64,000 bases of DNA, taken from positions 372,001 through 436,000 of the forward strand of contig NZ_MPVN01000003.1 in assembly GCF_001955535.1 (NCBI RefSeq), written 5' to 3'. The DNA comes from Paenibacillus sp. FSL H7-0326. GTDB lineage: Bacteria; Bacillota; Bacilli; Paenibacillales; Paenibacillaceae. The first letter of the stretch is position 1, and the number at the start of each line of letters is the position of its first letter. Position numbers and translations under genes: made by a program. Under the pieces are notes generated by a model that saw nothing but the letters and a program-made list of their open reading frames with translations, was not told where the DNA came from and did no database searches. Shown here piece by piece: positions 16,675-24,386 of the stretch.

Positions 16675-17436
16675 ATGCGGGGGAAATTGGCAAAATACCA
16701 GTTAGGGAACAGGAGCATTTATGTTTACACACCACCTTCTTATGATGAGAATGATACAGATTTATATCCCGCAGTAATTGTTCAGGATGGCAGCTATTTG
16801 TTCGTAGATTCGATGGAAGAATTAGAGGCGGATTTTGCAAGCGGTATTACGCAAGAAGTGCTATTTATTGGGATTCAGCCGCACAGGCGTGACTGCGAAT
16901 ATACCCCTTGGAAGGCAGAGCCTCTGCAGGAAGGGGAAGTCTTCGGAGGAGAAGGGGATCGGTACTTGGACTTTGTGACTGAGAAAGTGATTCCTTTTGT
17001 GAGGGAACGGTATCGGATTACCGAAGATACATCTCAGATTGGAATAACGGGAGGGTCATTGGGAGCGTTGATATCGCTGTATGCTGCATTTCAAAAGCCA
17101 GATTACTTTGGACGATTTATCATGATGTCAGCATCTCTATGGTTCGAAAATTTCGTATCGTATGTGGAGAGCAGCACCTTTACTCAAAATGATGTCCGTT
17201 TATACATGTATGTCGGCGAAACGGAGGGAGTAGGGCGGGATAATTTGCAGCAGTATATGGTTCCGAATACGAAGAAGGTTTATCGCATTTTAACAGATAA
17301 AATTCCCGGTGGAGCAGATCAAATAATGCTGGAGACGGACCCAGAAGGTGTCCACAGTCACCAATATTTTAACAAGTATTTCCCGCGTGGAATGAGATTT
17401 GCGTATCCGGGTCCCTCTGTAATTCAGCGTGCGTAG
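16675..17436 (+). CDS. Alpha/beta-hydrolase esterase (Fes/esterase D-like)
   Basis: The 253-residue cytoplasmic protein has the putative-esterase layout: YPAVIVQDGSYLF early, the nucleophile elbow GGSLG with Ser128, and a late His in EGVHSHQYFN. The family includes enterochelin esterases and feruloyl or tannase-like enzymes. The ATG at 16675 has AAGGAG 9 bp upstream; an earlier alternative start at 16627 was rejected. A related esterase lies at 36868-37704. The substrate is unknown. Confidence 0.85.
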   Translation: MRGKLAKYQLGNRSIYVYTPPSYDENDTDLYPAVIVQDGSYLFVDSMEELEADFASGITQEVLFIGIQPHRRDCEYTPWKAEPLQEGEVFGGEGDRYLDFVTEKVIPFVRERYRITEDTSQIGITGGSLGALISLYAAFQKPDYFGRFIMMSASLWFENFVSYVESSTFTQNDVRLYMYVGETEGVGRDNLQQYMVPNTKKVYRILTDKIPGGADQIMLETDPEGVHSHQYFNKYFPRGMRFAYPGPSVIQRA

Positions 17437-17504
17437 TATACTTCGTATTAGGATTAGAGAAAAATTGATAACATGAATAAATTTAGATTAGGAGCGTGTA
17501 GAAG

Positions 17505-17951
17505 ATGGTTGGAGTAGAACTGGATATGGTTGTAACAGACAGTTTAAAAGCACTGGAGTTGTACGAGGGTATATTTGATATTGAGCTGGTGGAAGCATCA
17601 AAGCTTCCTCGAGGTGAAAATGAAGTGGTTTTTACTCTATACGGCGTCCGCTTTCATCTATTGGATGAGAACCCGCAATTTCATCTGATTGCACCAACTC
17701 CTGAGCATCCTCAAACGAGCTGGGTAAATGTCTCGGTTCCTAATATTAAAGAGACATATAGCAAGGCGATGGGTTTGGGCTGCGCTGAAATACAGCCGGT
17801 AACGGAGCTGCCCGACTACGGAGTAGCAAATGCTATTTTTACAGATCCGTTCGGTTATGTATGGATGCTGCATCAAGTATATAAAGAGGTTAGTCATGAA
17901 GAACGAATCAAGCTGTGGGAGGAAAAAAAGAGAGAACTAACCTCTGATTAA
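17505..17951 (+). CDS. VOC (glyoxalase/bleomycin-resistance fold) protein, PhnB-like
   Basis: The 148-residue protein has two beta-alpha-beta-beta-beta modules: the N-terminal MVGVELDMVVTDSLKALELY and the C-terminal GVANAIFTDPFGYVWMLHQV, the latter typical of VOC metal-binding or pseudo-binding proteins. It ends in a charged helix. It may be a dioxygenase-like or binding protein; catalytic metal ligands are not obvious. It begins 69 bp after the esterase and could share its transcript. Confidence 0.85.
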   Translation: MVGVELDMVVTDSLKALELYEGIFDIELVEASKLPRGENEVVFTLYGVRFHLLDENPQFHLIAPTPEHPQTSWVNVSVPNIKETYSKAMGLGCAEIQPVTELPDYGVANAIFTDPFGYVWMLHQVYKEVSHEERIKLWEEKKRELTSD

Positions 17952-18010
17952 GCTCGTCACAATGGAAGTCAAAAGCGATATACGGTTATAAAAATAAAAC
18001 AGTCGTACAA

Positions 18011-18065
18011 GCCTCCTCCAGTGCATAGGATATAACGATGTAATGTTGTTATCTAAGGAGGAGGC
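18011..18065 (+). promoter_or_regulatory. Leader hairpin that can mask the ribosome binding site of the LysE gene
   Basis: GCCTCCTCC (18011-18019) is perfectly complementary to GGAGGAGGC (18057-18065), which contains the Shine-Dalgarno of the gene starting at 18068. Inner GATATAAC and GTTATC segments can pair as well. If transcription begins upstream of 18011, the mRNA would fold to hide the ribosome binding site, suggesting regulated translation. Confidence 0.5.
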
Positions 18066-18067
18066 AT

Positions 18068-18700
18068 ATGTTAACAAGTGCTTATTTTGCCTATATGCTG
18101 CTTGGGTTGTCGCTTGCCGCTCCCATTGGCCCTTTGAATGCAGCTCAATTAAATATTGGGATCAGACGGGGCTTCTTTCACTCCTGGGTATTCGGTCTCG
18201 GGGCTGTGCTGGCAGACGTCGTCTACATGCTGCTTGTGTATTTGGGTGTAGTTCATTTTCTAGATACTCCGTTTGTGCAGACGTTTCTATGGTTATTCGG
18301 CTTCTTTGTATTAGTCTATACCGGTGTTGAAAGTCTGCTGAGCAGCGGTCAAATTAAGGAGTCAGAAACGTCAGAGAGAGAGCCGCTAGGCAGATCATTT
18401 CGATCCGGATTTTGGATGTCCTTGTTTAATCCGATGTCCATTTTGTTTTGGCTCGGCATATTTGGCTCCGTACTTGCACAGGAGACGGCGGCCAAGAGCA
18501 CTTCGCAGATTGCACTGCTCAGCCTGGCCATTGTCGCTGGGATCCTTGTGTGGGATGTTACAGTCGCTGCGACATCGAGTTTTTTCCGTAAAGTGCTAAG
18601 TGCTTCCCTGTTAAGAGGAATATCTATTCTATCAGGTCTTTTCTTAATCGGTTTTGGCATACATTTTGGTGTACAAGCCGTTAAGGTTTTGTTCTTCTAG
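18068..18700 (+). CDS. LysE family amino-acid exporter
   Basis: The 210-residue membrane protein has about six helices and the family signature near the N-terminus (SLAAPIGPLNAAQLNIGIRR). Further matches are GFWMSLFNPMSILFWLGIFG, also characteristic of LysE/RhtB/ArgO. It exports an amino acid or related metabolite; the substrate is unknown. The gene is monocistronic. The leader may fold onto the ribosome binding site (see 18011-18065). Confidence 0.92.
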   Translation: MLTSAYFAYMLLGLSLAAPIGPLNAAQLNIGIRRGFFHSWVFGLGAVLADVVYMLLVYLGVVHFLDTPFVQTFLWLFGFFVLVYTGVESLLSSGQIKESETSEREPLGRSFRSGFWMSLFNPMSILFWLGIFGSVLAQETAAKSTSQIALLSLAIVAGILVWDVTVAATSSFFRKVLSASLLRGISILSGLFLIGFGIHFGVQAVKVLFF

Positions 18701-18783
18701 TATTATATTTTGTTTATTTCTGATCAATTGGTTTAATTACAAGTTAGTAAAATTGTAAATAAAACCTCTAGATTAGGAGTGAT

Positions 18784-19137
18784 ATGAAGTTCCGTCATCA
18801 GAAAGAATTACAGTTTGAAGTTAAAGTGGATCGTCCAGATCCGATGCTGGCACGTCAGGTTCAAGAAGTTCTTGGGGGTCAGTTCGGAGAAATGACAGTC
18901 ATGATGCAGTATTTATCCCAAGGCTTTAATTGCCGTGGTGAAGAGAAGTACAAAGATATGCTGATGGACATTCGCAGGGGGGACTCATTACGTCTTAAAT
19001 CCCCATTCACTGGTCATTATCCATGTCGTGAGGTTCATTCGGTTGTTATCGAGAAGGGGACACCTATTAACCATTATGTAGTCGGATTCGATCAAGAATT
19101 TATCCCTGCTGCTGTGGATCGTCCGACGGTGGAATAG
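18784..19137 (+). pseudogene. 5' part of a manganese catalase gene, fused to unrelated sequence
   Basis: Codons 1-63 (to about 18971) match the N-terminus of manganese catalases: FRHQKELQFEVKVDRPDPML, GGQFGEMTVMMQYLSQGFNC and KYKDMLMDI. The family continues with a conserved GTEEIGHVEM block, but here the frame switches to RRGDSLRLKSPFTG and unrelated sequence ending at 19137. The missing block occurs at 26628-26777. The second manganese-ligand glutamate is therefore lost and the product cannot be active. The tail (HYVVGFDQEFIPAAVDRP) resembles the cupin part of an AraC regulator, but weakly. Confidence 0.8.
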
Positions 19138-19528
19138 GGAAGGGCTCCGTATACTGTCCGGCAAGCAGCATCGTAAACAGGATTATTCTAGCCTGGAGAG
19201 AGCCCTTATGTACGTCAACGCCAACTTCAGCGAACGGATTACCGTTCAGGAAATGGCCAAGCTCTGCTGTATGAGCGAAAGATACTTCATGAAGTTTTTT
19301 AAGTCGGTGATGGGAAAAACCTTCATTCATTACCTTAATTATGTCCGACTGTCTGAGGCAGAAAAGCTGCTTCTTTCCTCGGAGCTTACGATCACAGAAG
19401 CTGCACTTCAGTCAGGTTTTAACGACCCCAGCTACTTTGTCTTAGAAAGGCAACTGACAAGATACGGTATAGATAATGATATGGTAAGGAGATTTAGGAC
19501 AAGTCGACAAATGAAGAATAGCCCCTAG
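19138..19528 (+). pseudogene. AraC-type DNA-binding domain fragment
   Basis: A frame open through this stretch encodes the AraC double HTH: LERALMYVNANFSERITVQE, MAKLCCMSERYFMKFFKSVM, HYLNYVRLSEAEKLLLSSEL, TEAALQSGFNDPSYF. It then diverges (VLERQLTRYGI) where the family normally has FSRVFKRYYG, so the second HTH is broken. The first ATG in the frame is at 19208, and no ribosome binding site is present. The N-terminal domain may be represented by the tail fused to the catalase fragment. Confidence 0.7.
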
Positions 19529-19575
19529 TGCGGGGATGCAGAAGTCTGCTTCCTTGATCAGGGGCCATTTATTTT
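19521..19575 (+). terminator. Terminator-like hairpin
   Basis: GCCCCT (19521-19526) pairs with AGGGGC (19560-19565); GCAGAAG/CTGC lie inside; TTTATTTTT follows. It includes the 15-mer AAGTCTGCTTCCTTG that also occurs in the terminator at 1901. Confidence 0.6.
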
Positions 19576-19677
19576 TCGAGAAATCATATAATATTTTTTA
19601 TTCGCTGATCATGACATCATTATGGACTTCGTAATTATGGTACTTGCTAGATATTCAAGTGAGTACTTGACCTGTTG

Positions 19678-20453
19678 TCACTTCCTCAAATAATCGGATG
19701 GATTACATCCCATAACCTGCTTAAACAATCGGCTGAAATAATACACATTGCCGAACCCCGTATGCAAGGCGGCTTCCGTCACGTTGCATTCTCCACTTAA
19801 CAACAAATCCTTTGCTTTCCCCAGCTTAATCTGGTTTTGATAATCCAATATGGACTGGCCAGTCACTTTTTTAAAAACCAATCGAAAGTGAGAGGTACTA
19901 AGGCCTGCCATGACCGCCAACTCCTGCACGCTATAATGTCGGCTGTAGTTTTCTTGCATTAGATTGATAATGTTCTCAATTGCTGGCGTATGTGGGGAGT
20001 TGGGAGTGAGAAGGTACGAGTTCGGATCATGTGGTACAGAATTTCCATGATGATGCTGCGGCAATGCAGTAAATAGCCGGGCTTCTTGCCGGCCCATGCA
20101 GGGCCAAGGGTTTGAAACAATTCTATTAATTGGTGGGGGTAAGAAGAAGGATTAACTCCTGAATAAGACGGGGGAAACCCCGGTTCTCCCGAAGGACTCT
20201 CCAAATCGAATGCAACCATAATCCCCAAGGTTCTTCAGGATCACTGAAGCCGGAGTAAACCAATTCCTTCGGGAAATAGAGCAGGTCTCTTTTTTTATGT
20301 TATATTTGTTCCTTCAATATTATAAAAAGCTCTGCCCCTTTTATTCGTATCCAGTATATGGTGAGTCTGGTTGCGGATTTCTCCAGTTCGCCAAGCGGGG
20401 TCAGGTTGCCTCTCTAGAACATAGCTAATATCGGATACGATAAAATCATACAT
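19678..20453 (-). pseudogene. AraC family regulator with several frameshifts
   Basis: The pieces on the minus strand line up as one AraC protein. The start is near 20453 (MYDFIVSDISYVLERQPDPA, then FYNIEG), followed in other frames by DLLYFPKELVYSGFSDPEEP, GIMVAFDLESPSGEPGFPP and IIMEILYHMIRTRTFS. The last frame (19678 to about 20030) gives the double HTH (HYSVQELAVMAGLSTSHFRL and HTGFGNVYYFSRLFKQVMG). At least three shifts are needed to join them, so this is a true pseudogene. A cupin sensor domain is inferred from the N-terminal pieces. Confidence 0.8.
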
Positions 20454-20682
20454 CAACAAATAACCCCTTTGTCCACTTGTTCATATTACTCATTATAACA
20501 TTCCTTGGACAGAAACGAACATAAGCGAATCGGATAAAAAAAACCTTGTAATGTGCATGGATGAAAAGGCTTTCTCTGCTTATGATTTTTAATAAGTGAT
20601 CAACTCCTTAATATGAGATATGGAGGCATGGCTATGAATTTGGATGAATTAACAGCATCAAAGGAGCAGCATCAAAATCGTT

Positions 20683-20877
20683 AAACTGCCTATAACAGAT
20701 AAAGAGCTATGCGATCGGTATTGTCGGACGGTTCGGATGCTGGAAGAGATCGTAGAAAATCAGCAGTATGATCTGGAGAGAATGATCAGCGATACGATGC
20801 CAATGGAAAAAGCAGAAGAGGCTATTCAGAAGATGATCCGCGGAGAGAATCTTGGGAAGATACTGTTAACTTGCTAA
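20683..20877 (+). pseudogene. C-terminal remnant of a zinc-type alcohol dehydrogenase
   Basis: The frame ends with LERMISDTMPMEKAEEAIQK and MIRGENLGKILLTC, a typical C-terminus of medium-chain dehydrogenases (sorbitol/threonine dehydrogenase group). No start or cofactor-binding domain precedes it: the upstream ATG at 20635 opens a different frame that stops at once. It is a truncated remnant of about 64 codons. Confidence 0.6.
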
Positions 20878-20899
20878 TTGATGAAAGAGGTATTGCGAC

Positions 20900-21219
20900 T
20901 TGAGATCCTTGCAGAATAAAGTAGCCATTGTTAAAGGGCAACAGGAGGTTTGGGTACGATATTGACGGAGGAACTAGCCTCCCAAGGTATGAAAATGGTA
21001 TTGGCCTCCACTAATCCTAAAAAGTTAAATCTAATGAAAGAAAAATATGAATCCGAGGGAGCTTCGATCACTGTATCAACCGTAGATGTCACTAACGAGG
21101 AAGAAGTAAAAACATTGTTTCATCTTGCACAACAAACATACGGACAAGCGGATATCCTGGTCAATCTGGCTGGACTACCGTCACCTATGAGAATAATGAA
21201 TTTGCCAAAGAGCATGTAA
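20900..21219 (+). pseudogene. Short-chain dehydrogenase remnant, frameshifted and truncated
   Basis: A TTG at 20900 behind GAAAGAGG starts LRSLQNKVAIVKGQQEVW. Shifting one base in the GGG run at about 20937 gives ATGGLGTILTEELASQGMKM, the Rossmann start of an SDR. The second frame continues to DILVNLAGLP, then sequence unrelated to SDRs follows. The catalytic Ser-Tyr-Lys half is missing. It begins 22 bp after the alcohol dehydrogenase remnant. Confidence 0.7.
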
Positions 21220-21444
21220 TGGTCTATGCCTTCGCGATGGACGATATTGATACTATCACTGGCTGGCATATCTATAATACGGCTCTCAACGTGTATTTTG
21301 CTGAACCACCGAGCAAGGATGGGGGCTTTCCGTAGAACTGGAACCAGATGGGGGACTTATTATACAGGATTACGGTACAGGACGAGTCTACGGACTTCGT
21401 GATGGCGAAATCGTGTTGAAAGATGATACACATCGTTCACAATG
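21176..21444 (+). pseudogene. Unidentified C-terminal gene fragment, frameshifted
   Basis: From about 21176 one frame reads TVTYENNEFAKEHVMVYAFA and TITGWHIYNTALNVYFAEPP. After a one-base shift at the GGGGGCTTT run near 21330, another frame reads VELEPDGGLIIQDYGTGRVY and ends at 21444. Together they look like the beta-rich C-terminus of a larger protein whose front half is lost. I do not recognise the family. Confidence 0.5.
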
Positions 21445-21497
21445 ATTGGGAGATCAAGGAACAATGAAAAGCAAATTCCTATAAGGAGGTCTGAAAT

Positions 21498-23447
21498 GTG
21501 AATAACCTGCCTCATGTATGCAATTTTACAGAAGTATGCAATTTTATCCGACGCTATTCACCAGATTACATTCAGAGAACGATGCACTCCGCCGATATGG
21601 CTCTACAAGGAAAGCTGATTTTGTCAGGCACGCGCGGACAATGGCTTGTGGTAGGAAACCCTCCCGAATGGCATGACAACAAAGTGAATAACAACGGTTA
21701 TATATGGATGTTAAATCGGATGAATCATTGGTTGATTTTAACTTATGCTTATCTGTTCTCTAATCAACGAAAGTATATTGATCGCGTACTCCTGGAGCTT
21801 CTGGATTGGATCGAATCATGCCCGGCTCCTGCCCTGACGGTAGATGTAAAGGAAGCCCAACGAGTTTATGGTTCAGTCGATCCCTGGCGCCAGCTTGAAG
21901 TCGGTGAACGGGTGGGGAATGTTTGGCCCTTCGTGATTAGGGTGATGGACCAAATTCCCGGCATGCTGGATTCTGCTCGTCCAACGATCCTTAAATCCAT
22001 ACTAGACCACGGGCGAATTCTACGTGAGGTTTGTCCGAAGTTTTGGCCCAATGCTGACCATAATTACTACCTAACCGAGATGTGGGGGTTGTACTCCATC
22101 GCACTGAACTTTCCGGCTCTTGAGGAGTCGGCGGAGTGGGGGGCATTCGCTCAACAGGAGCTTGAGCGTTGTATGTCCTCTCAGTTCTCTAAACAGGGGG
22201 GCCAATTGGAAGGCTGTCCAAGTTATCATAACTTCACCACGATTTACATGGGCAAGGTCGCTTTGCTGGCTCGTAAGAACGGAATTTCCCTCTCAGAAGC
22301 CTTTGTAGAAAGATTCCGTCAAGCAATGAATTACTGCATACAGACATGCCGGCCTACCGGCCAGGTCGTGCCTTGGGGTGATTCCGATGCAGATTACAAG
22401 GCAGCGGTAACGCTATCTCTAGGTGCTCTATTCTTGGGGGAGAACAATCTAGTGCGTCTTCTTCAATCTTTAATGGGTGAGCAGAAGTTTGTCAATGCGA
22501 TTATACCTCTCTTATTTGATTACCCCGAGTTATTAAGCTTGACGGGGTTGCTAAATAGCTTGAATGTACCGGCAGCAGAGGAATTGGATGAACCTCCGCG
22601 TGTCTTTTGGGACAAAGAGCTGGATCAGGTCTCGATTCGCTCTGATTGGTCCAGGCAGGCATTTAGCGTGTTTTTCGTATGCCGCACTCCGGTGTATAAC
22701 GGACATGCGCATATTGATCCATCGTCGTTTGATTTTTCGGCATGGGGCCAACCGTTGGTGGTAGATCCAGGACGTTATAATTATTGGTGGCTGGAAGAAC
22801 GCCGCAAGTTCAAGTCGGCTGCCTGGCATAATACCCTAACGATTAATGGTAAGGATCCTTTCGAATACCTCTCCTCTTGGGAGTATGGCCCCCAAAAGCA
22901 AGGGAAGATCGAGTATGTCGTTGATAGCGGAGATTGGATCCGGGCATCGGCCGTTCATCATAATTACGAACCTATAATCCATCGCAGGGACTTAGTTATG
23001 TTTACCGGTCAATTTTTGCTTGTCTTGGACGAAGTTTCAGGACTCACTGAGCAGGATACTGTTCAGTTGAACTGGCACCTGGATGCCGTTCAGTCCCATT
23101 GGAATGAGGATCGGCAGATTGCATATACACAGAGTAATGAAGTAAACGTAGCGGTATGGACTGCTGGAAGAAAAGTATATGGCGAACGAAAAGAAGCGAG
23201 CATTTCCGATAAGATGGACCATCTTAGACCCTCCACACGTGTTATCATGTCGGATTATGGGGGTATGGCCGGTGTCAGGAGATATGCTACGGTACTTTTC
23301 CCTTTCCGTGGTAAATTTCAGCAAGATCAACTCAGATCACTCGAAGTTTATGAAAAAAATGGAGAAGCCTTTTGTCAAATGAAGTTGGATCATTCAAGCT
23401 ATGAGGTTGTCTTCAAATATTATGGCAAACAGAAGGGCGAAGCATGA
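21498..23447 (+). CDS. Heparinase II/III family polysaccharide lyase
   Basis: The 649-residue protein begins at a GTG behind a perfect AAGGAGGT box. Residues about 1-350 form the (alpha/alpha) toroid typical of Hepar_II_III_N, with NADHNYYLTEMWGLY near residue 187 and GCPSYHNFTTIYMGKVALLA. Residues about 390-600 form the beta-sandwich domain of PF07940, with NGHAHIDPSSFDFSAWGQPL, VVDPGRYNYWW and AAWHNTLTINGKDPF. Such enzymes cleave uronic-acid polysaccharides by beta-elimination. No signal peptide is seen, so it may act on imported oligosaccharides. It is intact amid decayed neighbours and just upstream of a secreted beta-helix protein. Confidence 0.93.
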   Translation: MNNLPHVCNFTEVCNFIRRYSPDYIQRTMHSADMALQGKLILSGTRGQWLVVGNPPEWHDNKVNNNGYIWMLNRMNHWLILTYAYLFSNQRKYIDRVLLELLDWIESCPAPALTVDVKEAQRVYGSVDPWRQLEVGERVGNVWPFVIRVMDQIPGMLDSARPTILKSILDHGRILREVCPKFWPNADHNYYLTEMWGLYSIALNFPALEESAEWGAFAQQELERCMSSQFSKQGGQLEGCPSYHNFTTIYMGKVALLARKNGISLSEAFVERFRQAMNYCIQTCRPTGQVVPWGDSDADYKAAVTLSLGALFLGENNLVRLLQSLMGEQKFVNAIIPLLFDYPELLSLTGLLNSLNVPAAEELDEPPRVFWDKELDQVSIRSDWSRQAFSVFFVCRTPVYNGHAHIDPSSFDFSAWGQPLVVDPGRYNYWWLEERRKFKSAAWHNTLTINGKDPFEYLSSWEYGPQKQGKIEYVVDSGDWIRASAVHHNYEPIIHRRDLVMFTGQFLLVLDEVSGLTEQDTVQLNWHLDAVQSHWNEDRQIAYTQSNEVNVAVWTAGRKVYGERKEASISDKMDHLRPSTRVIMSDYGGMAGVRRYATVLFPFRGKFQQDQLRSLEVYEKNGEAFCQMKLDHSSYEVVFKYYGKQKGEA

Positions 23448-24021
23448 GTGAAGGGGAGTCCTATCATTAATGAGATGCCGCCCATCCGATCGGGTTCTAG
23501 AATAAAAACCCCGAATACTGAAGAAAAACTCTTCTTGCTATGACACACCAGGTAAAGTATAGAAAACAATGCTATTCCTTTAGGGATAGCGGTGTTTTCT
23601 GTTGGAGTTTGATAATCTCCGGATAACTAGCAGCAAATAACTCCATGTGATCATGCCAAATAACTTTTAGACTTCGGTTTGCCTACAATAAAGAATTATA
23701 AAATGGAAGAAATTTTAGATAGTTAACCGTCAGTTATTTACAACATTACTAAGAAAACATAATTAATATTAAATCTATCTTCTATAACTAGGCCAATGGC
23801 ACATGTTAGATTGAATGTAGATTAGCCATACTTTCGTACATCAAACTAAACCCATGGTCACGAATTCCAGTGATCCTCTTAGTTTTCTTGTAAACGCTTA
23901 ACCTATGATGATTCTGAAAGGATCTAGATTTGCAGGGTGTAGTAAAGGGGGATAGTAGTATTCGGAGCAATTACCACAGACGATTAGTCGTGCAATAAAC
24001 AATCGAAGGAGGATGAAATCA
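23448..24021. other. 574-bp non-coding stretch with a terminator and a cre-like site
   Basis: No gene is supported. It contains the hairpin at 23561-23600 and TGTAAACGCTTAAC at 23889-23902, which resembles a catabolite-responsive element but differs from the consensus at the last two bases. The rest is AT-rich. Confidence 0.5.
23561..23600 (+). terminator. Terminator hairpin after the heparinase gene
   Basis: AGAAAACA..GCTATTCC pairs with GGGATAGC..TGTTTTCT around a TTTA loop, over about 18 positions. Confidence 0.65.
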
Positions 24022-24250
24022 TTGAAATTCTTTAAAAAAATGAATGTCTGGGTGTCAGAGATTGGATTGGAAAAACAATCAAGCTCCGCTTTCGGTATCC
24101 ATCGATTATCAACCGACACCAGAGCAATTAAAGAAACCTGAACACATCAAGGTTTATTATATGGATGGGGATGGCAAGGTTATTAAGGAAACCGCCGGGA
24201 AATACGATGCTGCAACAGGTAAGCTGACCTTTACCCTGACTACAATGTAA
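24022..24250 (+). pseudogene. Surface-protein remnant (start and C-terminal piece joined by a deletion)
   Basis: A TTG at 24022 with AAGGAGG 9 bp upstream starts LKFFKKMNVWVSEIG, which looks like the beginning of a signal peptide, but this frame soon stops. In another frame the stretch to 24250 encodes SVSIDYQPTPEQLKKPEHIK and VYYMDGDGKVIKETAGKYD, then ATGKLTFTLT. This resembles the repeat found near the C-terminus of Paenibacillus S-layer-type proteins (SLH proteins). Most of the gene is missing. Confidence 0.55.
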
Positions 24251-24293
24251 TGTAAGTAATAGGCTCCGCATTAGAAATGAAAGATAGTCGCGC

Positions 24294-24334
24294 GGACCGG
24301 GGAGTAATGAGGTTGTTATTCCCCGGTTCTTGTT
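24294..24334 (+). terminator. Intrinsic terminator
   Basis: ACCGGGGAGTAA pairs with TTATTCCCCGGT, followed by the T-rich sequence TCTTGTT. It separates the surface-protein remnant from the beta-helix gene. Confidence 0.7.
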
Positions 24335-24344
24335 CATGGTAAAT

Positions 24345-24358
24345 TGTAAGCGATATCA
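24345..24358 (+). promoter_or_regulatory. CcpA catabolite-responsive element (cre)
   Basis: TGTAAGCGATATCA matches all 14 positions of the B. subtilis cre consensus TGWAANCGNTNWCA. It lies about 30 bp before the beta-helix gene, a position fit for repression by CcpA-HPr(Ser-P) when preferred sugars are present. Confidence 0.75.
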
Positions 24359-24386
24359 ATAATGTTTTATATTGGAGGAAATTATG

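Noticed and set aside
18043..18330. Frame of 95 codons overlapping the start of the LysE gene
   Set aside because: Cysteine/serine-rich shadow of the conserved LysE coding sequence.
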